Source of the DNA: Bacteroidales bacterium UBA3742
GTDB lineage: Bacteria > Bacteroidota > Bacteroidia > Bacteroidales > Paludibacteraceae
Direction: 5' to 3'
Assembly: GCA_002371785.1 (NCBI GenBank)
Contig: DFGU01000082.1
Coordinates: 17,229 to 25,525 of the forward strand
Length of the DNA stretch: 8,297 nt
Shown here: piece after piece, positions 1-5,317 of the stretch
How the letters are laid out: every line of letters begins with the position of its first letter
How positions within the stretch are numbered: the stretch's first letter is position 1
Notes under the pieces: model-generated
The model's input: only the letters and a program-made list of their open reading frames with translations
Database searches by the model: none
What the model was told of the DNA's origin: nothing
Position numbers and translations under genes: made by a program

Positions 1-199
1 TTGTCTCGGCATTTAATGCCGCTTCTCTTTGTCTATTGACCCGGTATTTTATACCGGCCATACTTTGTCTATTGTCTCAGCATTTAATGCCGCTTCTCTT
101 TGTCTATTGACCCGGTATTTTATACCGGCCATACTTTGTCTATTGTCTCGGCATTTAATGCCGCTTCACTTTGTCTGTTGTCGTCGTATTTTATACGAC
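1..199. repeat. 71-bp tandem array of short hairpins, three copies, cut by window edge
   Basis: Copies start at 1, 72 and 143, an exact 71-bp period. Each copy has two half-units of 35 and 36 bp that both end in CTTTGTCTA, and each half carries one hairpin with a 3-nt loop. Hairpin 1 is CGGCAT-TTA-ATGCCG (7-21, 149-163; at 78-92 one arm has a G to A change, leaving a mismatch). Hairpin 2 is CCGGTAT-TTT-ATACCGG (41-57, 112-128). In the third copy, hairpin 2 becomes GTCGTAT-TTT-ATACGAC (183-199), exactly in register: three base pairs changed on both arms and pairing is intact. The two hairpin types share the core CGGYAT-TTW-ATRCCG. The array may extend beyond base 1. The period is not a multiple of three, so it is not coding. 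Its function is unknown. Confidence 0.9.
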
Positions 200-244
200 A
201 TTTTCGCATCCTCCGCAAGCCATTCCTCCCCTTACCCTCAGATA

Positions 245-288
245 CTCGTTAGTGATTCGTTAGTTATTCGTTAGTTATTCGTTGGTTC
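245..288. repeat. 11-mer tandem repeat, four copies
   Basis: Four in-phase units are visible: CTCGTTAGTGA (245-255), TTCGTTAGTTA (256-266), TTCGTTAGTTA (267-277) and TTCGTTGGTTC (278-288). The middle two are identical and the outer two differ at two or three positions. It lies in the gene-free stretch downstream of the RhuM-family gene. Its complement contains the word ACTAACGA, which also occurs in the 14-mer array on the other side of that gene. The function is unknown. Confidence 0.85.
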
Positions 289-338
289 TTACCCCTTCAT
301 CACCCCAACCTCACCCCTTCCTAAACAACGTCTGTTAG

Positions 339-355
339 GTCGGATATCATCCGAC
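339..355. repeat. Isolated 7-bp stem, 3-nt loop hairpin
   Basis: GTCGGAT-ATC-ATCCGAC has the same geometry as hairpin 2 of the 71-bp array (7-bp stem, 3-nt loop) with different stem bases. On the plus strand it is followed by AATCTTTTTG, which gives it a weak terminator look, but no plus-strand gene ends here. On the minus strand no T-run follows it, so it is not a convincing terminator for the RhuM-family gene. Confidence 0.6.
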
Positions 356-359
356 AATC

Positions 360-451
360 TTTTTGTCGTGACGGTTTGACGGTTTTGTTTTTGTCGTGAC
401 AAAGTGACAAAGTTGGCAAACTTCAATTTTTGTCGTGGCACTTTGGCACTT
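360..451. repeat. Three TTTTTGTCG anchors, each followed by a different duplicated octamer
   Basis: The constant anchor TTTTTGTCG occurs at 360-368, 388-396 and 427-435. Each is followed directly by a perfect tandem duplication of an octamer: TGACGGTT twice (369-384), TGACAAAG twice (397-412), and TGGCACTT twice (436-451). The octamers differ between units but match perfectly within a unit. The last one ends one base before the stop codon of the RhuM-family gene, so the array is the 3' flank of that gene. The function is unknown. Confidence 0.85.
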
Positions 452-452
452 T

Positions 453-1481
453 CTATTTATTTTTCTTCTTCGTTGTTGCCTCTATCGCTTTCAGCGAAGC
501 GTAGTAGGCTTGTTCTACCGGCGTCAAGGCGCGAACTTGGTACTTTCGGTACTCCGCGATTGCTTTTGTGCGAGCCTCATCTGCCGAGATACTTCCAGCA
601 TTGTCCAATACCGGCGATCCGTTCGCCGAAAGGATTCGATCCAGGAGTTCTCTATACTCTCGCATGGTCGTCGGGATATGCTCCATAGCTCGGTTCTCCG
701 CAAAATCAAAATAACCCGATACCATATTATTCAACTTCTTCAATTCCTCTTCACTCAAATAGTTCTTAGCTATCACCACGTCTGCTTGCGTCGGATGCGT
801 TCCCTTGAAGGTCGTCAGCCCCATAAACGGCTGCTCCGAATCTGCACGATGATAAATCAACTCCGAAGCCGTCTGTCCGTGCGTGGCATAGTGTAACTTA
901 TTCTGCACCATCTTAAAGAACAATATCGTATCCTCTGCCTTCGCATCATAATCCACACTTGTTGCATACAGATCCAACACCTGGCGATAAAGCACTTTCT
1001 CCGAGGAGCGGATATCTTTGATCGTTGCCAGCAGGTCGTACCAGTATTGTCCTCCTGCATTGCCTTTCAGCCGCTCTGCATCAATCGAAAAGCCCTTAAC
1101 AATATACTCCTTCAGTCGCTCGGTCGCCCATTTGCGAAATTGCGTACCTCTCTGACTGCGCACCCGATAGCCTACTGCGATAATAACGTCAAGATTGTAA
1201 AGTGTAACTTCGTATTGTCTTTCGCGGGTCTCAGGTACGAATGCATATTTTGCACTTGTACTTTTGCGATCCAATTCACCGTCGTTATAAACATTGTTAA
1301 TATGGCGGGTAATTACCGTCTTGTCGCGGTCATACAACGCAGCCATCTGCTCTTGCGTCAGCCATACGGTTTCGTTCTCCAGCATCACGTCGATTCGCGA
1401 CTTACCATCCTCTGTCTGGTAAATCACCACCTCGCCCTGCGGCGCATATTTCCGAATCTCCGTTGCCATGCTTTCTCTCAT
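453..1481 (-). CDS. RhuM-family protein
   Basis: The 342-residue product looks like a full-length member of the RhuM family, named for Salmonella SPI-3 rhuM. It opens with a family-typical segment (residues 17-41, including VVIYQTEDGKSRIDV) leading into ETVWLTQEQMAALY, a likely helix-turn-helix at about 38-65. The conserved core follows at about 91-137 (YNLDVIIAVGYRVRSQRG, then FRKWA and KEYIVKGF). A second conserved block lies at about 188-226 (FFKMVQNKLHYATHG, MGLTTFKG). The lysine-rich tail (TTKKKNK) is probably disordered. There is no signal peptide or membrane segment, so it should be cytoplasmic. The molecular function of the family is not established; DNA binding is an inference from the N-terminal fold. 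It appears monocistronic with its own promoter. An alternative ATG lies four codons in (1467-1469). Repeat clusters flank it on both sides. Confidence 0.88.
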   Translation of the reverse strand: MRESMATEIRKYAPQGEVVIYQTEDGKSRIDVMLENETVWLTQEQMAALYDRDKTVITRHINNVYNDGELDRKSTSAKYAFVPETRERQYEVTLYNLDVIIAVGYRVRSQRGTQFRKWATERLKEYIVKGFSIDAERLKGNAGGQYWYDLLATIKDIRSSEKVLYRQVLDLYATSVDYDAKAEDTILFFKMVQNKLHYATHGQTASELIYHRADSEQPFMGLTTFKGTHPTQADVVIAKNYLSEEELKKLNNMVSGYFDFAENRAMEHIPTTMREYRELLDRILSANGSPVLDNAGSISADEARTKAIAEYRKYQVRALTPVEQAYYASLKAIEATTKKKNK

Positions 1482-1571
1482 ACGTGCGTGTGTGCACGAT
1501 TGTTAATCTCTAATTTACTATTGTTAAGATTGCTCACAACTATATGAGCCATACTATCTCAAAATAGTGCA

Positions 1572-1603
1572 CAAAATTAATATTTTTCTTTCATATACGC
1601 AAA
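1572..1603 (-). promoter_or_regulatory. Bacteroidetes-type promoter of the RhuM-family gene
   Basis: On the minus strand a -33 TTTG (1600-1603) is followed after exactly 20 bp by a -7 TAATTTTG (1572-1579), which fits the Bacteroidetes consensus TTTG/TAnnTTTG. Transcription should start near 1565, giving a leader of roughly 85 nt before the ATG at 1481. The flank is very AT-rich. Confidence 0.75.
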
Positions 1604-1743
1604 TTTTATACGCGCGCGGGAGCGCGATTATTAATATTGTACAACCGAATATTAACAAATGGTATAAAAATTTTGCTGCAAAAGGCTGAATTTCAGAAAC
1701 AAAAACCTCAAAAACCGGAGTGCCTCCGGAGTCAAATAAATAA
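1604..1743. other. Upstream flank of the RhuM promoter with two GC-rich hairpins
   Basis: This gene-free stretch is mostly AT-rich. It holds CGCGC (1611-1615) inverted against GCGCG (1622-1626), directly upstream of the -33 box of the RhuM promoter. It also holds a 6-bp stem, 3-nt loop hairpin, CCGGAG-TGC-CTCCGG (1715-1729), with the same geometry as hairpin 1 of the 71-bp array. Neither is followed by a T-run on the strand where a terminator would be needed. I see no gene here. Confidence 0.5.
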
Positions 1744-1771
1744 CCAATGGCTAACGACCAATGACTAACGA
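1744..1771. repeat. 14-mer twin repeat (CCAATGRCTAACGA)
   Basis: Two adjacent 14-mers, CCAATGGCTAACGA (1744-1757) and CCAATGACTAACGA (1758-1771), differ by one G/A transition. Their first ten bases recur once at 4107-4116, in the leader of the 727-residue protein gene. The array lies beyond the terminator of that same gene. The function is unknown. Confidence 0.75.
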
Positions 1772-1801
1772 CTTTTTTAGTTTTTTTCTATCCAAATACA
1801 C

Positions 1802-1828
1802 AAAAAAAAAGCGTCCCGAAGGACGCTT
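1802..1828 (-). terminator. Intrinsic terminator of the secreted-protein gene
   Basis: On the minus strand the RNA reads AAGCGTCC, loop UUCG, GGACGCUU, then a run of nine U (1802-1810). The 8-bp stem (1809-1828) with a UUCG tetraloop and a long U-tract is a textbook rho-independent terminator. It lies about 55 bases downstream of the stop codon at 1882-1884. Confidence 0.92.
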
Positions 1829-1842
1829 AATTTGCTTATCAA

Positions 1843-1884
1843 CAGCTGAATACTGACAGCTGAATGCTGACGGCTTTCAGCTTA
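1843..1884. repeat. 14-mer repeat abutting a stop codon
   Basis: CAGCTGAATACTGA (1843-1856) and CAGCTGAATGCTGA (1857-1870) are adjacent 14-mers differing by one A/G transition. The next 14 bases (1871-1884) look like a degenerate third copy and include the stop codon (TTA at 1882-1884) of the minus-strand gene. AGCTGAA at 1859-1865 can also pair with TTCAGCT at 1876-1882. Confidence 0.7.
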
Positions 1885-4065
1885 CTCTGCCTCACGGCCA
1901 TCGGTCGTGAAGAGGCGGTCGCCACGACGGATATAGAGCACACCGTTGCGGAAGAATTTCTCTGCCTTCTCGACGGTCTCTACATTCTCTACAGCCTCAT
2001 AGTTAGGCGTTACCGTTACGATGAGTTTTACGACGCTCTCGCAGCCGAATTCCGTCTCATCATACTGATACATCTCCAGCCCCAGCGTATCGCCACGCAG
2101 CGTCTCGTAAGTGCCGCTAACGGTCAGATCACCCAGCTGCCACTCACCTTCCGGCAAGGTCAGTACTTCGCCTGCCAATACGGTGCGCTCAATCTCGGCA
2201 TAAGCCTTCTCATGAACCGTTACGATCACGTTGATCAGCGTGTCGCGAACAGCGTCCTCTACCAGCACAGGATACTCGCCTGCGATGCTATATTCTACGC
2301 CGCGATACTCTACCGACTCGCCTTCGCACATCTCCAGTTCTTTCTCCGTCTCTACCGGATCCAGCAGCTCTACCGTTACGTTCAGGCGCTCTACGCTATC
2401 GCAACCCAGTACGGTCTGGCCGTAGTGGATAAACCAGAGCTCAGCGGTATCAGCCTTGGTGGTCATATACACACCCTCTACCGGCGTCTCGCCACGCAGC
2501 AGCCAGCCGTCTTCCTCGAAGAGCACAGCCTCGCCTACGGTCTTGGTCTCATCATCCTCGTTATAGTACGGCTGATTAACCGTTACAGTCACCTGATATA
2601 CAGTATCTACCGTCTCGCCCTCAACCAAAATCTCATCCGTTCCGGCCTCGGTATAGGTCGTATCGCGATACGCTACCTGATCGCCCTCGCAGAAGCTGAG
2701 CGCAACAGGCACCTCAATAGCATTCTGCTTCGTTACAGTCAGCGTCAGCGTTACCGTAGAGTCGCATCCGGCAAGGTTGGTCGTATTAAACGGAATCTCG
2801 TGCTTACCTACCGTATAACTCGACAGGTCAATACCGTTCCAGCTCTCCTCTGCACCATAGGCAATCGTCTTGCTGTCGCTGCCGGAAGTAGCGTGGTTGA
2901 TAGTGATCAGTACGTGTACGATCGAGTCACCACCCATATAGTTCTTACCAACATTCACGTCGTCTGCAAACGACTCCTCATAGCTCTGATTATTAAATAC
3001 CACTGCCTCATCGCAACTGCTCTGCTGGAACTCGCCATAGGTAGTAGGAGCCACAACGGTAATAGTCTTTACCACGTCCGCAGCCGCATTGTACTTGTAG
3101 TTACCGGCCTGCTTAGCCGTTACGGTAGTCGTACCGGCATAGATAGGGGTCAGCACACCGTTCTCGTATTTCACTACAGCCGGATTGGCAATCTCGTAAG
3201 TTACATCCAAACCGCTGGTAGCCGTAGCCTGAGCCAACGTAGCGCCGTAGTTAACGGTCTCTGCCTGCTCCCAGTTGATCGACTGGTTGTATTTCTCTAC
3301 TGTACCCGAAACTGCCACCTGAGCCGACTTGTCACGACCCTCTAACGTGATTGTTCCGCTATACACACCTGCCTCTGCGGTGCTCATCGTTACCGTAAAG
3401 GTCGTATTCTGCAGATTAGCACCAATCTCACCGAATGCGTCCGGCGTTACCGAGAAATGGCTGTCCGAACTGGTAGCCGTACCGGTCAGGTTGGTCCAAC
3501 CCAGCGTAAAGGTCTGCTCAGCCTGGTCGTCCACCTTCACCGTACCGAAGTCCAGCGTCTCGGGATTCGGCGTACCCATCAGAATCTTCTCGGTTACTTT
3601 AATGTCCTTGAAATAACCTGCAAAGTTACCACTCCAGCAGAAACGGAGATACTTAGTAGTCGCTTTCAAGTTTTTGGAGACACTCTCATAACTGGTAGTA
3701 TTACTAGTCGTGCTCCACAAATCAGTCCATGTTTGTCCATCAACACTCTCCTTAACATAATACTCAACTTGTGTGGAGGCTCCGGAATTACCTTTGTATT
3801 GAAAGGTCAACTTATTGGGCACACCGGCATCCAATTTTACGTCAAAATACTTATCGTCCCAGTTCCATGCAGGCCCCGAAGTGATACCCGTACTGGATCC
3901 ACCGCAACGAACAGCACCGCCATCCCACTCGATGGTACCTTCTTTCTTAACAACGGTAGATTTGTTGTTAAAGTCGCTCTGCGACAGCGTCGAATTGTAT
4001 GCCAGCTCAGCATATGCGCCGCAGCTCAGCAAGATAATCGACAAAATAGTAAAAATCTTTTTCAT
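1882..4065 (-). CDS. Large secreted modular surface protein with Ig-like and Cys-capped repeats
   Basis: The 727-residue product starts with a signal peptide (MKKIFTILSIILLSCGAYA, likely cut after residue 19). LLSC at 12-15 could be read as a weak lipobox. Residues about 20-160 resemble a beta-sandwich, carbohydrate-binding-like domain. Residues 165-257 resemble a DUF1573/ASPM-SPD-2-Hydin-type Ig fold (LDFGTVKVDD to VAVSGTV), and 259-338 a bacterial Ig-like domain. Then come three pairs of modules. The A modules start with a Cys-acidic motif at 351, 459 and 580 (CDEAV, CEGDQ, CEGES). The B modules end in GC(D/E)S followed by a beta-strand at 433, 554 and 674; the last two pairs have a spacing of about 120 residues. 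The C-terminus (FFRNGVLYIRRGDRLFTTDG) resembles short Bacteroidales type IX sorting-like tails. It is probably exported and surface-bound; ligand and role are unknown. It is monocistronic, with its own promoter and terminator. Confidence 0.85.
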   Translation of the reverse strand: MKKIFTILSIILLSCGAYAELAYNSTLSQSDFNNKSTVVKKEGTIEWDGGAVRCGGSSTGITSGPAWNWDDKYFDVKLDAGVPNKLTFQYKGNSGASTQVEYYVKESVDGQTWTDLWSTTSNTTSYESVSKNLKATTKYLRFCWSGNFAGYFKDIKVTEKILMGTPNPETLDFGTVKVDDQAEQTFTLGWTNLTGTATSSDSHFSVTPDAFGEIGANLQNTTFTVTMSTAEAGVYSGTITLEGRDKSAQVAVSGTVEKYNQSINWEQAETVNYGATLAQATATSGLDVTYEIANPAVVKYENGVLTPIYAGTTTVTAKQAGNYKYNAAADVVKTITVVAPTTYGEFQQSSCDEAVVFNNQSYEESFADDVNVGKNYMGGDSIVHVLITINHATSGSDSKTIAYGAEESWNGIDLSSYTVGKHEIPFNTTNLAGCDSTVTLTLTVTKQNAIEVPVALSFCEGDQVAYRDTTYTEAGTDEILVEGETVDTVYQVTVTVNQPYYNEDDETKTVGEAVLFEEDGWLLRGETPVEGVYMTTKADTAELWFIHYGQTVLGCDSVERLNVTVELLDPVETEKELEMCEGESVEYRGVEYSIAGEYPVLVEDAVRDTLINVIVTVHEKAYAEIERTVLAGEVLTLPEGEWQLGDLTVSGTYETLRGDTLGLEMYQYDETEFGCESVVKLIVTVTPNYEAVENVETVEKAEKFFRNGVLYIRRGDRLFTTDGREAE

Positions 4066-4123
4066 TCTTTAAATGTATTTAATTTTTAAATTTTAATTCT
4101 TAATTTCCAATGGCTAGCGGAGT

Positions 4124-4193
4124 CCTTTCACCTTTCACCTTTCACCTTTCACCCGTAACCCGTAACCCATAACCCATAACCCATAACCTTTCC
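4124..4193. repeat. Ten in-phase heptamers in the leader, with five GGG tracts on the sense strand
   Basis: On the plus strand the units are CCTTTCA four times (4124-4151), CCCGTAA twice (4152-4165), CCCATAA three times (4166-4186) and CCTTTCC once (4187-4193), with no phase slip. On the transcribed minus strand this gives five GGG tracts separated by exactly four bases (TTAT or TTAC), which meets the standard G3N1-7 G-quadruplex rule. Four TGAAAGG units then follow. The array lies between the predicted transcription start near 4267 and the ATG at 4065. It could influence translation, and copy number could vary by slippage; both are inferences. Confidence 0.85.
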
Positions 4194-4209
4194 TCCCCCT
4201 CAAGCCCTA

Positions 4210-4251
4210 CGCGTCTCAGGTTTTCCTTATCAAAAACCACCTAAGAACGCG
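4210..4251 (-). promoter_or_regulatory. Imperfect stem-loop at the start of the secreted-protein leader
   Basis: CGCGT (4210-4214) pairs with ACGCG (4247-4251). CTCA (4215-4218) pairs with TAAG (4242-4245); the one mismatch on the plus strand becomes a G-U pair in the minus-strand RNA. GGTTTT (4219-4224) pairs with AAAACC (4233-4238). This makes 15 pairs with a 1-nt and a 3-nt bulge and an 8-nt loop. It lies just inside the predicted transcript. It matches no riboswitch class I recognise. Confidence 0.45.
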
Positions 4252-4273
4252 CAGTCCCATATTTTCCACGGTG

Positions 4274-4305
4274 CAAAATTACAACAAAAAAAGCAACCCT
4301 GCAAA
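4274..4305 (-). promoter_or_regulatory. Bacteroidetes-type promoter of the secreted-protein gene
   Basis: On the minus strand, TTTG (4302-4305) and TAATTTTG (4274-4281) are separated by 20 bp, matching the -33/-7 consensus. The start should fall near 4267, giving a leader of about 200 nt. The -33 box lies in the loop of the inverted repeat 4288-4320. Confidence 0.8.
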
Positions 4306-4320
4306 TTCGGATTGCTTTTT
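4288..4320. terminator. Bidirectional terminator-like inverted repeat overlapping a promoter
   Basis: AAAAAGCAA (4288-4296) and TTGCTTTTT (4312-4320) form a 9-bp stem with a 15-nt loop. In minus-strand RNA an inner helix, GCAAUCC with GGGUUGC, is also possible. T-rich tracts exist on both strands. It could stop read-through from the operon ending at 4515, about 195 bases upstream. The interval between its arms contains the -33 box of the next promoter. Confidence 0.6.
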
Positions 4321-4330
4321 CCCAAGCCAA

Positions 4331-4357
4331 GTATACTCTATCTTAAAAATAGTATAC
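4331..4357. other. Inverted repeat upstream of a promoter, possible operator
   Basis: GTATACT (4331-4337) is inverted against AGTATAC (4351-4357) with a 13-bp AT-rich centre. It lies about 25 bp upstream of the -33 box of the secreted-protein promoter, a plausible activator position. A second inverted repeat, TTGCGC (4360-4365) with GCGCAA (4375-4380), follows. No regulator is encoded nearby. Confidence 0.35.
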
Positions 4358-4403
4358 TTTTGCGCCCCCTTTTCGCGCAATTTCTTCTGTACTATATTAA
4401 AAT

Positions 4404-4471
4404 AAAAAAAAAAAAAAAACATATCTGATAATAGATTATGTCTCGCCAGAGATAAGGATTATGCAATAATC
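4404..4471 (-). terminator. Probable terminator of the four-gene operon, with a T16 tract
   Basis: The plus strand has an unbroken run of 16 A (4404-4419), which reads as U16 in the minus-strand transcript. Upstream of it in the transcript are a perfect hairpin, GATTAT-TGC-ATAATC (4457-4471), and a smaller TCTC-TGGC-GAGA stem (4441-4452). The stems are AT-rich and lie some 20 bases or more before the T-run, so the fit is imperfect. The position, about 45-110 bases after the stop at 4515, is right for an operon end. Confidence 0.5.
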
Positions 4472-4514
4472 TGAATCAATCAGCAGACCGGTTTTTAATG
4501 TTTTTTTCGTAAAA

Positions 4515-4787
4515 TCAATTTTCCACGATGCCGGCTTCCAGCCAATGAGCGGCGGTAGCGGCAGCGTCTGTAGCGGCCTGTTCGGGCGAGACCTCATACT
4601 CACGCAGCAACAGGTCGGTCAGCAGCTGATTGTCGAACGACTCCAGGTCCTGCACCTGTTTCCACAGGTAGGCGGCCGACTCGTTCATGGTGATCATCTT
4701 GTTGAAATTGACCAACTCCACACTCTCGCCGATCAATATGTACTCGCCGCCCAGCGGCCGAAGTTTAAATCCCTTAATAACTTTCAT
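4515..4787 (-). CDS. PqqD-like protein
   Basis: The 90-residue protein fits the PqqD-like family in length and pattern. An N-terminal beta-rich half (MKVIKGFKLRPLGGEYILIG) leads to the typical MNESAAYLW segment at 34-42, then helices containing LLREYEVSPEQAATD and a C-terminal WLEAGIVE. PqqD itself is a peptide chaperone that presents the PqqA precursor to the radical-SAM enzyme PqqE; related winged-helix domains bind RiPP leader peptides. A stand-alone copy suggests peptide or protein binding, but no PQQ genes are present, so it should not be named pqqD. It is the last gene of the operon, 71 bases after the S24/S26-type peptidase gene, a pairing I believe recurs in Bacteroidetes. It has no signal peptide and should be cytoplasmic. 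Confidence 0.85.
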   Translation of the reverse strand: MKVIKGFKLRPLGGEYILIGESVELVNFNKMITMNESAAYLWKQVQDLESFDNQLLTDLLLREYEVSPEQAATDAAATAAHWLEAGIVEN

Positions 4788-4821
4788 ATGCTATTATAAA
4801 TTTTATGCGTTATTTATCGGA

Positions 4822-4856
4822 GTGCTCGGAAGCACCTTTTTTCTTTCGACTTTCGA
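4822..4856. repeat. Intercistronic hairpin and duplicated heptamer beside a stop codon
   Basis: GTGCT (4822-4826) and AGCAC (4831-4835) form a 5-bp stem with a 4-nt loop, followed on the plus strand by CTTTTTT. Next come CTTTCGA at 4843-4849 and again at 4850-4856, just before the stop codon complement at 4859-4861. The hairpin looks like a plus-strand terminator, but no plus-strand gene ends here. In the operon transcript it might modulate expression or RNA decay between the two last genes. Confidence 0.5.
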
Positions 4857-4858
4857 CT

Positions 4859-5314
4859 CTAATATGCTATTTTCAGCAGGCTATGCCTGTAGATCTTGAG
4901 TAGCCAGCGACGCACGGGCATGAGCGCTTGCCACAGCCGTCCGCGGCACATGGGTTTGCGGCGTCCGCTCGGCCACTGGATGCGGATGACGATACCCAGC
5001 ACATTCTCAGACCGAATCCGTTCCTCGCCCAGCAGGTTTCCGTCGCCCTGCAGCACGACCGTGCCATCCTTTTCCACCCGCAGCACCCGATGCAGCACGT
5101 AGGTCTCGCTCCCGTCAGACCGAACATATCGCGCCAGCAGTATATCGCCTCGGCGGATAGGCGCTGACGGTCGACGCAGCACCACGCTATCGCGTCCGCC
5201 CTCGATGAAGGGCCGCATGCTGACACCGCTGGGCGTGAACAGCACCTCCCTACCCTCGTTGAGCATGCGCTCCATCTCCGGAATCAATATGTCGTTGGCT
5301 ATCTGGTGCGGCAT
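4859..5314 (-). CDS. S24/S26-type serine peptidase (signal-peptidase-like fold)
   Basis: The 151-residue protein carries the family signature FTPSGVSMRPFI (26-37). Ser32 in SGxSMxP is the likely nucleophile. RRGDILL (54-60) is the usual beta-hairpin, and VLHRVLRV (73-80) places His75 where Ser-His members of this fold have their base. LQGDGN (88-93) is the closing conserved box. No lysine occupies an obvious Ser-Lys dyad position, which favours the Ser-His type, but this is judged by eye. There is no N-terminal membrane anchor, unlike housekeeping signal peptidase I. The tail (about 119-150) is basic with Trp and Leu, and may lie on the inner face of the membrane. It starts only three bases after the stop of the preceding secreted-protein gene, so translation is probably coupled. 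The substrate is unknown; co-encoded proteins are candidates. Confidence 0.85.
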   Translation of the reverse strand: MPHQIANDILIPEMERMLNEGREVLFTPSGVSMRPFIEGGRDSVVLRRPSAPIRRGDILLARYVRSDGSETYVLHRVLRVEKDGTVVLQGDGNLLGEERIRSENVLGIVIRIQWPSGRRKPMCRGRLWQALMPVRRWLLKIYRHSLLKIAY

Positions 5315-5317
5315 AGG

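Noticed and set aside
1..199. CRISPR array
   Set aside because: Both the repeat parts and the parts between them are nearly identical from copy to copy, so there are no unique spacers, and no cas gene is visible.
29..274. Plus-strand open frame of 81 residues
   Set aside because: It runs through the 71-bp hairpin array, whose period is not a multiple of three, so repeated DNA is read in changing frames. Composition and lack of a recognisable domain argue against coding.
453..455. Hairpin 339-355 as terminator of the RhuM-family gene
   Set aside because: In the minus-strand direction no T-run follows the hairpin; the T-rich tract is on the wrong side.
1517..1543. Resemblance to the E. coli lac operator (TTGTGAGC followed by TAACAAT on the minus strand)
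   Set aside because: The spacing and arms do not make a good inverted repeat and a lac operator is not expected in this lineage; probably coincidence.
1864..3345. Long plus-strand open frame of 493 residues
   Set aside because: It lies antisense to the secreted-protein gene, which has a signal peptide, domain pattern, promoter and terminator. The plus-strand translation has no recognisable domain.
4404..4419. A16 run as a phase-variation switch
   Set aside because: It is not inside a gene or between promoter boxes. It fits better as the U-tract of the operon terminator.
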